Assembly: GCA_947478535.1 (NCBI GenBank)
Contig: CANJXD010000040.1
Coordinates: 1-19,820, forward strand
Length of the DNA stretch: 19,820 nucleotides
From: Acetobacteraceae bacterium
Lineage (GTDB): Bacteria > Pseudomonadota > Alphaproteobacteria > Acetobacterales > Acetobacteraceae
Direction: 5' to 3'
Shown in pieces: positions 7,167 through 14,675 of this stretch. Both the position numbers and the translations under genes were made by a program. Position 1 is the stretch's first letter, and each line of letters opens with the position of its first letter. Below the pieces are notes generated by a model. It was not told the DNA's origin and did not search any database. It was given only the letters and a program-made list of their open reading frames with translations.

Positions 7167-8777
7167 ATGACCGATGCCGAGATCCCGCCCACCGAACCGC
7201 CGGACGCCGCCCTGCTGGCGGTAATGCCGCTTGGCATCGGCACGGTGCTGGTCGCGGGATCGGCCGCACCCGCCATCGCCCGCGCCTTCGCGGCGCGGGA
7301 CCCGGCGGCGCGCGTGCAGGTGCTGGCCCCTGGTGAGGAGCCGTCGATGGGGGCGGGCAGCTTCGGCTGCATCGTCCTCGCGGGAGTGCTGGCCGGACAT
7401 GCGGACCCGGCCGCGCTGCTGGCCACGATGGCGAAGCTTCTGGCGCCGGGGGGCGTGCTGGTCGCCGATGCCGCCAATGCCGAATACTGGCGCACCACCG
7501 CGGCCCTGCTGCGCGGCGGTTGGCGGCAGGATGCCGGGGCGCGCAACAGCTTTTCCCTGGGCGGCATGCGCGCCGCGCTGGAAGCCGGCGGCCTGGTGCC
7601 GGTCGAGGCCCTGCCGCGGGAGCCAGAGGCGGACGCCGCGCAGGCATTCGTCATGCAGATGACGCCGGCGCTGGAGGCGATGGGCATCGATCCCAAGGGC
7701 TACCTCCGCCGCGCCGCGCCGCGCCGCCTGCAATGGCGCGCCACGCGCGGCAGACCAAAGCGGTTGCTGGTGGTGGCGCAGACCCTGAAGCCGGTGGGCG
7801 GGGTGAATGACGTCCGCATCCATATGCCGCTGGCGGCGCTGGCGACGCGCCCCGGCGTTACCGTCATCGCCGACCAGAACCCCGCCATCCCCGCGCCCCG
7901 CCCCGATGAAGCACGGATTCTGATCCTGCAGCGCCGCCTGCTCGATTCACCGGCGGCACCCGCCTATGTCCAGTCGCTGCGCGCGCGCGGCTTCCTGGTG
8001 GTGCAGGAATTCGACGACGACCCCGCGCATTGGCCCTCCATCGCCGCCTCCGATGATTTCGCCTTCCGCGGCGTGCATGCCGTGCAGACCTCCACCACGC
8101 CGCTGGAGGCGTTGTTCCAGGGCTGGAACCCGGACGTCGCGGTCTTCGCGAACACCGTGGACCACATCCCCCCCGCCACCAATTTCCGCGACCCTCGCCG
8201 CCTGCGCCTGTTCCTCGGCGCGCTGCGGCGGGAGGATGACACCGCGCCCTTCATCGAGGCGCTGAACCGCGTACTCGCCGCAGCGGGAGACCGGCTGTTC
8301 GTCGAGGTGATCTTCGACCGCGCCGGCTTCGAGGCGCTGCGCACCCCGCATAAGCGCTTCCATCCCCTGATGCCCTACGCCGAGTACCGGGCGCTGATGG
8401 CGGGCTGCGAGATCGCCTTCCTGCCGCTGGCGGATAACCGCTTCAACCGCTTCAAGTCGGACCTGAAATTCGTCGAGGCCGCGTCGCACCGGCTGTGCTG
8501 CGTGGCGAGCCCGGTGGTCTATGGCGGCACCATCCGGCATGGTGAAACGGGGCTGATCGCAGCGAGCCCGGCCGCCGTCGAAGCCTCCCTGCGGAACCTG
8601 CTGGCAGCGCCGGACAAGGCGCTGGCGATGGCGGAGGCCGCGCGGCGCTGGGTGATGGCGGAGCGCATGATGGCGGGGCAGGTCGAGGCCCGCCTCGCCT
8701 GGTATCATGGCCTGTGGGAGCGCCGGGCCGCGCTGGACGCGGCATTGCTGCAACGCTGCCCGGCCATCGCGGGGTAG
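7167..8777 (+). CDS. Glycosyltransferase (GT4-like) with N-terminal methyltransferase-like domain
   Basis: This 536-residue protein appears to have two parts. Residues ~24-150 look like a degraded class I methyltransferase fold: TVLVAGSAAPAIARAF sits where the glycine-rich SAM loop should be, and LLAPGGVLVADAAN resembles the post-motif III segment. The rest, from RPKRLLVVAQ at ~197, looks like a family 4/1 glycosyltransferase: a GGVNDVRIHMP loop near 211, FKSDLKFVEAASH with Glu437 where GT4 enzymes have their donor-binding Glu, then GGTIRHGETGLIA. No signal peptide or membrane segment is visible, so it is probably cytosolic or peripheral. It is divergent from the sugar operon across 143 bases. 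I chose ATG 7167; the longer open frame reaches back to 7050 without family features. Substrate unknown. Confidence 0.75.
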   Translation: MTDAEIPPTEPPDAALLAVMPLGIGTVLVAGSAAPAIARAFAARDPAARVQVLAPGEEPSMGAGSFGCIVLAGVLAGHADPAALLATMAKLLAPGGVLVADAANAEYWRTTAALLRGGWRQDAGARNSFSLGGMRAALEAGGLVPVEALPREPEADAAQAFVMQMTPALEAMGIDPKGYLRRAAPRRLQWRATRGRPKRLLVVAQTLKPVGGVNDVRIHMPLAALATRPGVTVIADQNPAIPAPRPDEARILILQRRLLDSPAAPAYVQSLRARGFLVVQEFDDDPAHWPSIAASDDFAFRGVHAVQTSTTPLEALFQGWNPDVAVFANTVDHIPPATNFRDPRRLRLFLGALRREDDTAPFIEALNRVLAAAGDRLFVEVIFDRAGFEALRTPHKRFHPLMPYAEYRALMAGCEIAFLPLADNRFNRFKSDLKFVEAASHRLCCVASPVVYGGTIRHGETGLIAASPAAVEASLRNLLAAPDKALAMAEAARRWVMAERMMAGQVEARLAWYHGLWERRAALDAALLQRCPAIAG

Positions 8778-8882
8778 CGACAGCGCCATTGCATAATTGT
8801 GACAAACGGGCGGCCCCGCGCCTTGTTGCCGGCTGGCGCGCGTGTCACCTCCCCGATGCCTGCCCCCTGCCGGAGCCTCCCC

Positions 8883-9533
8883 ATGGTGCTCAAGCTGTTC
8901 CGCTTCCTGATGCCACAGGATGACACCTTCGTCGCCTCCTTCTCCCAGCAGGCGGCCAAGACGGTGGAGGCGGCGGAGGTGTTTCGCCTGCTGCTCGCGG
9001 AACCCGACCGGGCGGAGGACCACGCCAAGCGGCTCAGCCGGATCGAGAAGGAAGCGGATGAGGTCAACCGCGCCACCATCCGGTCCATCCACCGTGTCTT
9101 CATCACCCCCTTCGACCGGTCCGACATCCTGCAACTGACGAATGCGCTGGATGACATCATCGACCTGATGAAGGCGGCGGGGCGGCGCATCCGGCTCTAT
9201 CGCGCCGATGTCACGCCGCAGATGCTGGCGATGGCGGATTGCATCGTCCGGGCCTGCGAGCAGTTGCGCGCCGGCATGCCGCTGCTCGGCAACATCACGG
9301 GCAATATCGTCGGCCTGACGGCGATGCAGGAAGCGGTGGACCGGATCGAGAGCGAGGCGGATGCCGCGTTGAAGGAAGGGCTGGACGAGGTCTTCGGTGG
9401 CCCCATGGCCGACCAGATTTCCGCCGGGCAGAAGCTGATGGTGCAATCCGTCTATGACGGAATCGAGGATGTGGTGGACCGCTGCGAAGATGTGGTGGAG
9501 CTTGTCCACTCCATCGTCATCGAGCAGGTCTGA
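8883..9533 (+). CDS. DUF47/PhoU-like phosphate transport adaptor
   Basis: The 216-residue protein is almost wholly alpha-helical, with the charged features of the DUF47 (PhoU-like, TIGR00153) family: repeated E/D-rich helices such as RIEKEADEVNR and RIESEADAALKEG, plus ITPFDRSDI and DALDDIIDLM-type segments. These acidic clusters are thought to bind metal. It lies 15 bases before a PiT transporter gene, the standard arrangement, and probably regulates that transporter in the cytoplasm. The ATG at 8883 follows a GGAG about seven bases upstream and gives the typical N-terminus (VLKLFRFLMPQDDTF); the frame is open further upstream to 8799 but that part looks non-coding. Family is firm; the regulatory role is inferred from the conserved pairing. 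Confidence 0.9.
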   Translation: MVLKLFRFLMPQDDTFVASFSQQAAKTVEAAEVFRLLLAEPDRAEDHAKRLSRIEKEADEVNRATIRSIHRVFITPFDRSDILQLTNALDDIIDLMKAAGRRIRLYRADVTPQMLAMADCIVRACEQLRAGMPLLGNITGNIVGLTAMQEAVDRIESEADAALKEGLDEVFGGPMADQISAGQKLMVQSVYDGIEDVVDRCEDVVELVHSIVIEQV

Positions 9534-9548
9534 CGGGGGCTCACGGCC

Positions 9549-10559
9549 ATGGACACCATGACCATCGGGATGCCGCTGCTGATCGGCCTCGTCCTCCTCG
9601 CGCTCGCCTTCGATTTCCTCAACGGGCTGCATGACGCCGCCAATTCGATCGCCACCATCGTTTCAACGCGCGTACTGACACCGCATGTGGCGGTGGCCTG
9701 GGCGGCCTTCTTCAATTTCATCGCCTTCCTGTTCTTCGGGCTGCAGGTGGCGGCGACGATCGGCAAGGGCATCGTCGCCGCCGGGGTGGCGGACCCGCTG
9801 GTGGTCGGTGGTGCGCTGGTGGGCGCCATCTTCTGGAATGTGGTGACCTGGATCTGGGGCATCCCGTCCAGTTCCAGCCACGCGCTGGTCGGCGGGCTGA
9901 TCGGCGCGGCAGTGGCGAAAGCGGGGTTTTCCGCCGTGCTGTGGAGCGGCGTCGGCACCATCGCGGCCTTCGTCGTCATCTCCCCACTGGTGGGCTTCAC
10001 CTTGGCGCTGCTGCTGGTACTGGCCACCACCTGGGCGGCGCGGCGGCGCACCCCGCATCAGGTGGATGGCAGCTTCCGCATCCTGCAATTCATCTCCTCC
10101 TCCCTGTTCAGCCTGGGGCATGGGGGGAATGACGCACAGAAGACCATGGGCATCATCGCCATCCTGCTGTTCTCCCAGGGGCTGCTGGGCAGCGAATTCC
10201 ATGTGCCCTTCTGGGTCGTCATCACCTGCCACGCGGCGATGGGGCTGGGCACGCTGATGGGGGGATGGCGGATCGTCCGCACCATGGGGTCCCGCATCAC
10301 GGATCTGCGGCCGATGCAGGGCTTCTGCGCCGAGACCGGCGGCGCGATGGCGCTGTTCGGCGCCACCTGGCTCGGCATCCCGGTCTCCACCACCCACACC
10401 ATCACGGGATCGATCATCGGCGTCGGCGCGGCACGGCGGGCCTCGGCGGTGCGCTGGGGGGTGGCACGGCGGATCGTCTGGGCCTGGGTCGTCACCCTGC
10501 CGGCCGCCGCCTCAGTGGGCGCGGCCTGCTACTGGCTGGCGACGCTCGCCTTCGGCTGA
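9549..10559 (+). CDS. pit: Inorganic phosphate transporter, PiT family
   Basis: The 336-residue integral membrane protein has about ten hydrophobic segments and the two inverted PiT signature repeats: FLNGLHDAANSIAT near residues 23-36 and GHGGNDAQKTMGI in the second half. Other family landmarks are WGIPSSSSHALVGGLIGA and GIPVSTTHTITGSIIGVG. It is a low-affinity cation-coupled phosphate carrier of the inner membrane. It follows the DUF47 gene by 15 bases and is very likely cotranscribed with it. No Pho box could be identified with confidence upstream of the pair. Length and motifs are complete; no sign of damage. Confidence 0.95.
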   Translation: MDTMTIGMPLLIGLVLLALAFDFLNGLHDAANSIATIVSTRVLTPHVAVAWAAFFNFIAFLFFGLQVAATIGKGIVAAGVADPLVVGGALVGAIFWNVVTWIWGIPSSSSHALVGGLIGAAVAKAGFSAVLWSGVGTIAAFVVISPLVGFTLALLLVLATTWAARRRTPHQVDGSFRILQFISSSLFSLGHGGNDAQKTMGIIAILLFSQGLLGSEFHVPFWVVITCHAAMGLGTLMGGWRIVRTMGSRITDLRPMQGFCAETGGAMALFGATWLGIPVSTTHTITGSIIGVGAARRASAVRWGVARRIVWAWVVTLPAAASVGAACYWLATLAFG

Positions 10560-10571
10560 CTGGTTCTGGCG

Positions 10572-10630
10572 GCCCAGCCTGCCTCCCTGGGCTTGTCCAA
10601 GGAGGAGCCGGGCCGTCTGTGGAACAAGCC
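10572..10630. terminator. Inverted repeats between convergent genes (possible bidirectional terminator)
   Basis: Between the stops of pit and the convergent SGNH gene, GCCCAG (10572-10577) pairs with CTGGGC (10587-10592) around a 9-base loop, and an overlapping longer pair GGCTTGT (10590-10596)/ACAAGCC (10624-10630) spans the rest. The two structures are mutually exclusive. There is no T-run, so Rho-independent action is uncertain. Confidence 0.4.
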
Positions 10631-11440
10631 TCAGGCTTCGCCGAAACGGCCGACGCAGGGGGCGAGGTCGGGGAAGCGTTCGCCGACGGCGTTGAACAGC
10701 AGGCTGCCGATGCGGCGATACCCGAAATCGGTGAAATGCACGCCATCCTCCGCACGCATGGTGCGCGTCGCGCGTTCCTGCGCCAGGGCGGACATGTAGC
10801 GCCCCTCGGCGTCGCTGGTGGCGTCCCAGGTCGGCAGGAAGACGGCGCCCGCCGCTTCCGCCGCCGCCTGCTGGATCGCGTTGAGCTGGCGGACGGCGCC
10901 GGCGAATTGCGCTTCCCGCATATTGGGCAGGCCGAGCCAGAGCGCACGTGCGCCCCCCTGCACGGCATTACCGACCATCTCGCCGACCCGTTGGCCATAG
11001 AGATCGGCGAAGGCGGCGGTGCCAAAGGCGTGGCGCGCCCGCAGCGCGCGGATCACAATCGGGCGGAAATCATTGGCGCCGATCCAGAACACGACGAGAT
11101 GCGGCCGATGGCGCTGCACCAGGTCGCGGGACACGGCGGTCCAGTCATACTCATCGCCGCGCGTCACGCCGGTGGCGTGCAGCGTGCCATTGATGATGCG
11201 CAGCGTCTCCCGCCGCCGCAGGGCGGGGTGCAGGGTGAGGAACATGCCCTGGGCCAGGCTGTCACCACAGAACAGCAGGTCTACCCGCTGATGTGCCGTC
11301 GCCTCGGGCGGTTGGGTGGCGGCTTCCGGGGCGGAATCCGTCGCCGCCAGACCCGCGCGCGGAAGGGTCAGAAGGCCAGTGGCCGCAGCAAGAAGCGCAC
11401 TCCTCCGGGGCAGGAGGAACGGGGACTGACCAGCCCTCAT
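10631..11440 (-). CDS. Exported SGNH-fold hydrolase, DUF459-like
   Basis: The 269-residue protein starts with a signal peptide (basic PRRS near residue 11, hydrophobic LLAAATGLLTL, likely cut after AGLAA near 33). SGNH blocks are clear: block I GDSLAQG with nucleophile Ser61, block III GANDFRP with Asn123, and block V DGVHFTDFG with Asp232/His235. DUF459-type SGNH proteins act outside the cytoplasm as esterases or acyltransferases on envelope glycans. It is divergent from the lipoprotein SGNH gene across 79 bases and convergent with pit. The ATG at 11440 gives an N-terminus that reads as a normal export signal; the frame is open upstream across the neighbour but without signal-like features. 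Substrate unknown; O-acetyl groups are the likely target given the MBOAT nearby. Confidence 0.85.
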   Translation of the reverse strand: MRAGQSPFLLPRRSALLAAATGLLTLPRAGLAATDSAPEAATQPPEATAHQRVDLLFCGDSLAQGMFLTLHPALRRRETLRIINGTLHATGVTRGDEYDWTAVSRDLVQRHRPHLVVFWIGANDFRPIVIRALRARHAFGTAAFADLYGQRVGEMVGNAVQGGARALWLGLPNMREAQFAGAVRQLNAIQQAAAEAAGAVFLPTWDATSDAEGRYMSALAQERATRTMRAEDGVHFTDFGYRRIGSLLFNAVGERFPDLAPCVGRFGEA

Positions 11441-11490
11441 CCAGGGACTCCGAGTTCGCGTAAGACGGTGTTTCCGTATATCATGGCAAC

Positions 11491-11505
11491 CCTTAACCGG
11501 TAAGG
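11491..11505. promoter_or_regulatory. Imperfect palindrome over the ribosome-binding site of the SGNH lipoprotein gene
   Basis: CCTTAACCGGTAAGG has dyad symmetry with one mismatched pair (5-base arms CCTTA/TAAGG). Its right arm contains the AAGG that probably serves as ribosome-binding site for the gene starting at 11520. It lies in the 79-base divergent spacer between two SGNH genes. It may be an operator or simply chance. Confidence 0.25.
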
Positions 11506-11519
11506 ACCGGGCGGCCTCG

Positions 11520-12821
11520 ATGTTGGTGCGACGACGATTTTTGGCGAGTCTTTCGGCCGCTGCCCTGCTCGCGGGATGCCGCAGCGAAACCGGCAGCGAG
11601 GCCACGCGCCCGGCCGATGTCGCGCGCTGGGCCTCGGGGCTGGATGTCGGCGCCGACCCGGCCTTCGAGGCACTGCTGCCGGCCTCGGCGGGGGATGACC
11701 CCTTCGCGCCGCTGGGTGCCGCGCTCCGGGCGCTGGAAGGCGGGGCGGATGGCCGGGCGCTCGTGCTCGTGCTGGGGGACAGCCACGCGGCGGGGCCGGT
11801 GCTGGTCGAACGGCTGCGAGACCTGTTCCAGGGCCGCTTCGGCGCGCTCGGCCCCGGGCGGCTGCCGCCGGCGCGGGCACAGCGCTTCTGGAACCCCTCC
11901 GGCCTCGCCATCGCGCAGAACGGCGAATGGGTGGGGCGCAACGCGCTGCGCGCCAATTCGCCCGGCCCCTTCGGCCTCACCGGCTATCGGCTGACCGGGG
12001 AACGCGCCGGCGACATGCTGACGCTTCGGACCAGCGACCCCCGCGGCTTCGACCGGATTTCGCTGACCCTGCAATGCGGGCCGGGCAGCGGCAGTTTCCG
12101 GCTGGTCGCCGCCGGCGCGGCGGATACGCCGCGCGCCACCCGCACGCCCAACCCCAACCTGCGGCAGATGCGGATAGACGTCACACCGGGCACGCGGGAA
12201 CTCGCCCTGGAACTGCTCGGCGATGGGGTGGTGGAATTGCTGGGCTGGGGCATCGATCGGCGCGGTCGGGGGGTGCTGGTGGAAGCCTTCGGCATCAACG
12301 GCGCGACGGTCGGCACCCTCGACAACCGGGACCAGGCGATCCTGGCGAAGGAGTTGCAACTGGCCCCGCCGGCGCTGGTGATCCTGGAATTCGGCACCAA
12401 CGAGGCCACCGACCGCGACCTGGAGGCGGAGGCCTACGCCACCGCGCTGACGCGGCGCATCCGCTGGCTGCGCCAGACCCTGCCGCGCAGTGGCATCCTG
12501 CTGATGGGCGCGCCCGATTCCGGCCGCCCCGCCCGGCGGCGCACGCTGGGTTGCGCCGGCATCACGCCTCTGGTCTCCCTCGCCTCGGTCAAGGCCGGCC
12601 AGCGCAGCGCCGTGGCGCAGACCCGCGCAGGCTTCTTCGACTGGGCCGGGGAGGTCACGCAGGATATCTGCCGCGTGCCCTCGCTCGCCCAGGGCAGCGC
12701 GCCGCTGATGCGCCCGGACTACGTGCATTTCACGACCGAGGGCTACCGCCTGACGGCGGATCGGCTGCATGCCCAGATCCTGCGCGGGGCCGGTTTCGGC
12801 GGCCGCGGCGCGGGGGCCTGA
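11520..12821 (+). CDS. SGNH-fold O-acetylesterase/acetyltransferase-like lipoprotein
   Basis: The 433-residue protein opens with a lipoprotein signal ending in the lipobox LLAGC (Cys20), so it should be anchored in a membrane facing the periplasm. Block I is GDSHAAG with Ser88, block III is FGTNEA with Asn294, and block V is DYVHF with Asp400/His403. About 200 residues are inserted between blocks I and III and read as beta-rich (for example ISLTLQCGPGSGSFRLV). This split layout resembles the peptidoglycan O-acetylesterase Ape1 of Neisseria, which carries a carbohydrate-binding domain in that place. Its stop is 9 bases before the MBOAT gene, so the two form an operon. It could remove or transfer O-acetyl groups on peptidoglycan or an exopolysaccharide; which one is not decided by sequence. 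Confidence 0.85.
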   Translation: MLVRRRFLASLSAAALLAGCRSETGSEATRPADVARWASGLDVGADPAFEALLPASAGDDPFAPLGAALRALEGGADGRALVLVLGDSHAAGPVLVERLRDLFQGRFGALGPGRLPPARAQRFWNPSGLAIAQNGEWVGRNALRANSPGPFGLTGYRLTGERAGDMLTLRTSDPRGFDRISLTLQCGPGSGSFRLVAAGAADTPRATRTPNPNLRQMRIDVTPGTRELALELLGDGVVELLGWGIDRRGRGVLVEAFGINGATVGTLDNRDQAILAKELQLAPPALVILEFGTNEATDRDLEAEAYATALTRRIRWLRQTLPRSGILLMGAPDSGRPARRRTLGCAGITPLVSLASVKAGQRSAVAQTRAGFFDWAGEVTQDICRVPSLAQGSAPLMRPDYVHFTTEGYRLTADRLHAQILRGAGFGGRGAGA

Positions 12822-12830
12822 TCACCCGCC

Positions 12831-14219
12831 ATGCTGTTTCCCACGGGCGTCTTCGCCCTGTTCTTCGCCACCGTCTTCGCCGGCCACTGGCTGGCGGTGC
12901 GCTTCGTACCGGGGCTGGTCCGGCCGTTCCTGCTGGCCGCGAGCCTGGCCTTCTACGCCTTCTGGTCCATCCCCTTCTGCGCGGCGCTTCTGGCGGTGGG
13001 GCTCTTTGCCTGGGGCATCGGCCTGAAGGTCCGGGAAGCCCCGGGCTGGCTCTGGCTCGGCGTGGGCGGCATGCTCGCCTGGCTCGGCGCTTTCAAATAC
13101 ACGGGGTTCCTGCTGCGGGAGGCGACGCCGATTGCCGTGTCCCTCGGCCTGCCGCCCCTGCCGGCGCCGGAGATCCTGCTGCCCGTCGGCATCAGCTTCT
13201 ATGTCTTCCAGGCCATCTCCTACCTCATCGATGTCCGGCGCGGTGACGCGGCAGTGGAGCGTTCGCCGCTCAACGTCCTGGTCTACCTGACCTTCTTCCC
13301 CCATTTGGCTGCGGGGCCCATCGTCCGCGCGGCGCATTTCCTGCCGCAGGTGGCCGCTTTGCCGGATCGCCACAGGCTGCCGCTGGTGATGGCCGGGCTG
13401 CTGATCCTCGGCGGGTTGTTCAAGAAGATGGTGCTGGCGAATGAGCTGGCGACGGGGATCGTCGATCCCGTCTTCCGCGACCCCTCGGCGCATGGCGCGG
13501 TGGACATCCTGCTCGCCGCCTATGGCTATACCGTGCAGATCTGGTGCGACTTCTCCGGGTATTCCGACATGGCGATCGGGCTGGCGGCGCTGCTCGGCTT
13601 CCATTTTCCGAAGAATTTCGACCAGCCCTTCCGCGCCACCTCGCTCTCCGATTTCTGGCGGCGCTGGCATATCTCGCTGTCGAGCTGGCTGCGGGACTAC
13701 CTCTACAAGCCACTCGGCGGCAGCCGGGGGGGGGAGGTGCTGACGGCACGCAACCTGATGCTGACCATGGTGCTGGGCGGCATCTGGCACGGCGCGGCCT
13801 GGACCTTCGTCGCCTGGGGGGCGCTGCATGGCGCGGCGCTGGTGGTGGAACGGGCGCTCGGGCTGCGCGACGCGCCGGCCACCGCGCTCGGCCGGGTGGT
13901 CCGCTGGGCCATCACCTTCCACATCGTCGTCGTAGCCTTCGTGCTGTTCCGCGCTCCGGACCTCGCGACGGTGGGCGCGATGGCGGAGGCGCTGATGGCA
14001 GAAGTGGCGGAGGAAGGGGCCTGGACGCCACGGCTGGTCGGCTTCGTTCTGCTCGGGCTCGGCCTGCATTTCCTGCCCGCCGATCTGCGGCAGCGCACCG
14101 AGACGCTGCTGGCGCCGCTGCATCCCCTGGCGCTCGGCCTGGTCTTCGGGCTGCTGCTGCTGGCCGTGCTTCTGGCGGCGCCGGACGGCGTCGCCCCCTT
14201 CATCTATTTCCAGTTCTGA
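12831..14219 (+). CDS. MBOAT-family membrane O-acyltransferase (AlgI/PatA-like)
   Basis: The 462-residue polytopic protein has around ten or more hydrophobic segments and the AlgI/DltB/PatA landmarks: GISFYVFQAISYLIDV, FPHLAAGPIVRA, FCDFSGYSDMAIG-like CDFSGYSDMAIG, FWRRWHISLSSWLRDYLY with His280, and GGIWHGAAWTFVAWG with the invariant His320. The position of His320 is close to that of the catalytic His in Pseudomonas AlgI. It should carry acetyl groups across the inner membrane for O-acetylation of a periplasmic glycan. It sits between the SGNH lipoprotein gene (9-base gap) and a small membrane protein gene (13-base gap). No alginate biosynthesis genes are seen nearby, so alginate is not the implied substrate; peptidoglycan or another envelope polysaccharide is more likely. 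Confidence 0.93.
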   Translation: MLFPTGVFALFFATVFAGHWLAVRFVPGLVRPFLLAASLAFYAFWSIPFCAALLAVGLFAWGIGLKVREAPGWLWLGVGGMLAWLGAFKYTGFLLREATPIAVSLGLPPLPAPEILLPVGISFYVFQAISYLIDVRRGDAAVERSPLNVLVYLTFFPHLAAGPIVRAAHFLPQVAALPDRHRLPLVMAGLLILGGLFKKMVLANELATGIVDPVFRDPSAHGAVDILLAAYGYTVQIWCDFSGYSDMAIGLAALLGFHFPKNFDQPFRATSLSDFWRRWHISLSSWLRDYLYKPLGGSRGGEVLTARNLMLTMVLGGIWHGAAWTFVAWGALHGAALVVERALGLRDAPATALGRVVRWAITFHIVVVAFVLFRAPDLATVGAMAEALMAEVAEEGAWTPRLVGFVLLGLGLHFLPADLRQRTETLLAPLHPLALGLVFGLLLLAVLLAAPDGVAPFIYFQF

Positions 14220-14232
14220 GGAAGGCCCGGCG

Positions 14233-14529
14233 ATGCGCCAGCCCTGGCTGCAATCCCCCGGCGAGGCAGCGCCCCGCCTGCCCGATGACTTCTCTCCGCA
14301 CAGCGCCATCCGCGGCGCTGGCGCCGCCACGCTGACACTGGCGGTGGCGCTGCTGCTGCTGGCGGCGGGGCGATCTGCGGAAATCCTGGACGCAGCCTAT
14401 GGCCTGCCCATCGCCCCGGGGACGGAGGCGCTGATCGCCCTGGCCGAAGCCTGGGATGGCGCGATGGCCGGGCTCGGCGTGCCGGAGGCCTTGGCGGCGG
14501 TGCGCGGCGTGGTCTCGGCGGGCCGGTAG
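14233..14529 (+). CDS. Small single-pass membrane protein downstream of MBOAT
   Basis: This 98-residue protein is not recognised. Residues ~27-47 (GAGAATLTLAVALLLLAAG) form one clear membrane helix, with a polar, proline-containing N-terminus and an Ala/Leu-rich amphipathic C-terminal part. A strong ribosome-binding site (GAGGAAGG, overlapping the MBOAT stop) precedes the ATG, which makes translation likely. Close spacing after the MBOAT gene suggests it is a partner in the same O-acylation machine, perhaps a scaffold that ties the MBOAT protein to the SGNH lipoprotein. No enzyme motif is visible. That it is a real gene is well supported; its role is a guess. Confidence 0.65.
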   Translation: MRQPWLQSPGEAAPRLPDDFSPHSAIRGAGAATLTLAVALLLLAAGRSAEILDAAYGLPIAPGTEALIALAEAWDGAMAGLGVPEALAAVRGVVSAGR

Positions 14530-14570
14530 CTCATACCAGATCCCATGGATCGGAACCCGCGGCCGGCCGA

Positions 14571-14602
14571 GGCGCCGCATGGCGCCCGCCGCACCTGCGG
14601 CG
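14571..14602. terminator. Two abutting hairpins between convergent genes
   Basis: GGCGCC-GCAT-GGCGCC (14571-14586) is followed without a gap by CGCCGC-ACCT-GCGGCG (14587-14602). Each is a perfect 6-base stem with a 4-base loop. They lie in the 146-base spacer between the convergent 98-residue protein gene and an SGNH gene. No T-run follows, so this may be a Rho-assisted terminator, an mRNA-stabilising structure or a repeat element. Confidence 0.45.
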
Positions 14603-14675
14603 TAGCCCAGCCGACGCGCGGCGTTTGAGCGCGGGAAACAGAATACCGACGAGTCGCAGAAAGCGGCCGTTGGGA

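Noticed and set aside
4738..7170. Plus-strand open frame of 810 residues opposite the GT41 gene
   Set aside because: It is antisense to a gene with clear TPR and GT41 motifs, has Arg/His/Gln-rich composition typical of a GC-rich shadow frame and shows no family features.
8790..8815. Possible Pho box in the AT-richer patch upstream of the DUF47-pit pair
   Set aside because: Only one partial half-site (GTGACAA) is visible; no second CTGTCA-type repeat at the right spacing.
7947..9632. Minus-strand open frame of 561 residues
   Set aside because: It spans antisense to three unrelated plus-strand sequences (glycosyltransferase end, spacer, DUF47 gene); low-complexity charged composition marks a shadow frame.
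11493..12770. Minus-strand open frame of 425 residues opposite the SGNH lipoprotein
   Set aside because: The plus strand encodes a lipobox and all SGNH blocks; the antisense frame has no recognisable motif.
12822..14330. Minus-strand open frame of 502 residues opposite the MBOAT gene
   Set aside because: Gln/Arg/His-rich antisense of a membrane protein; a typical artefact of GC-rich coding sequence.
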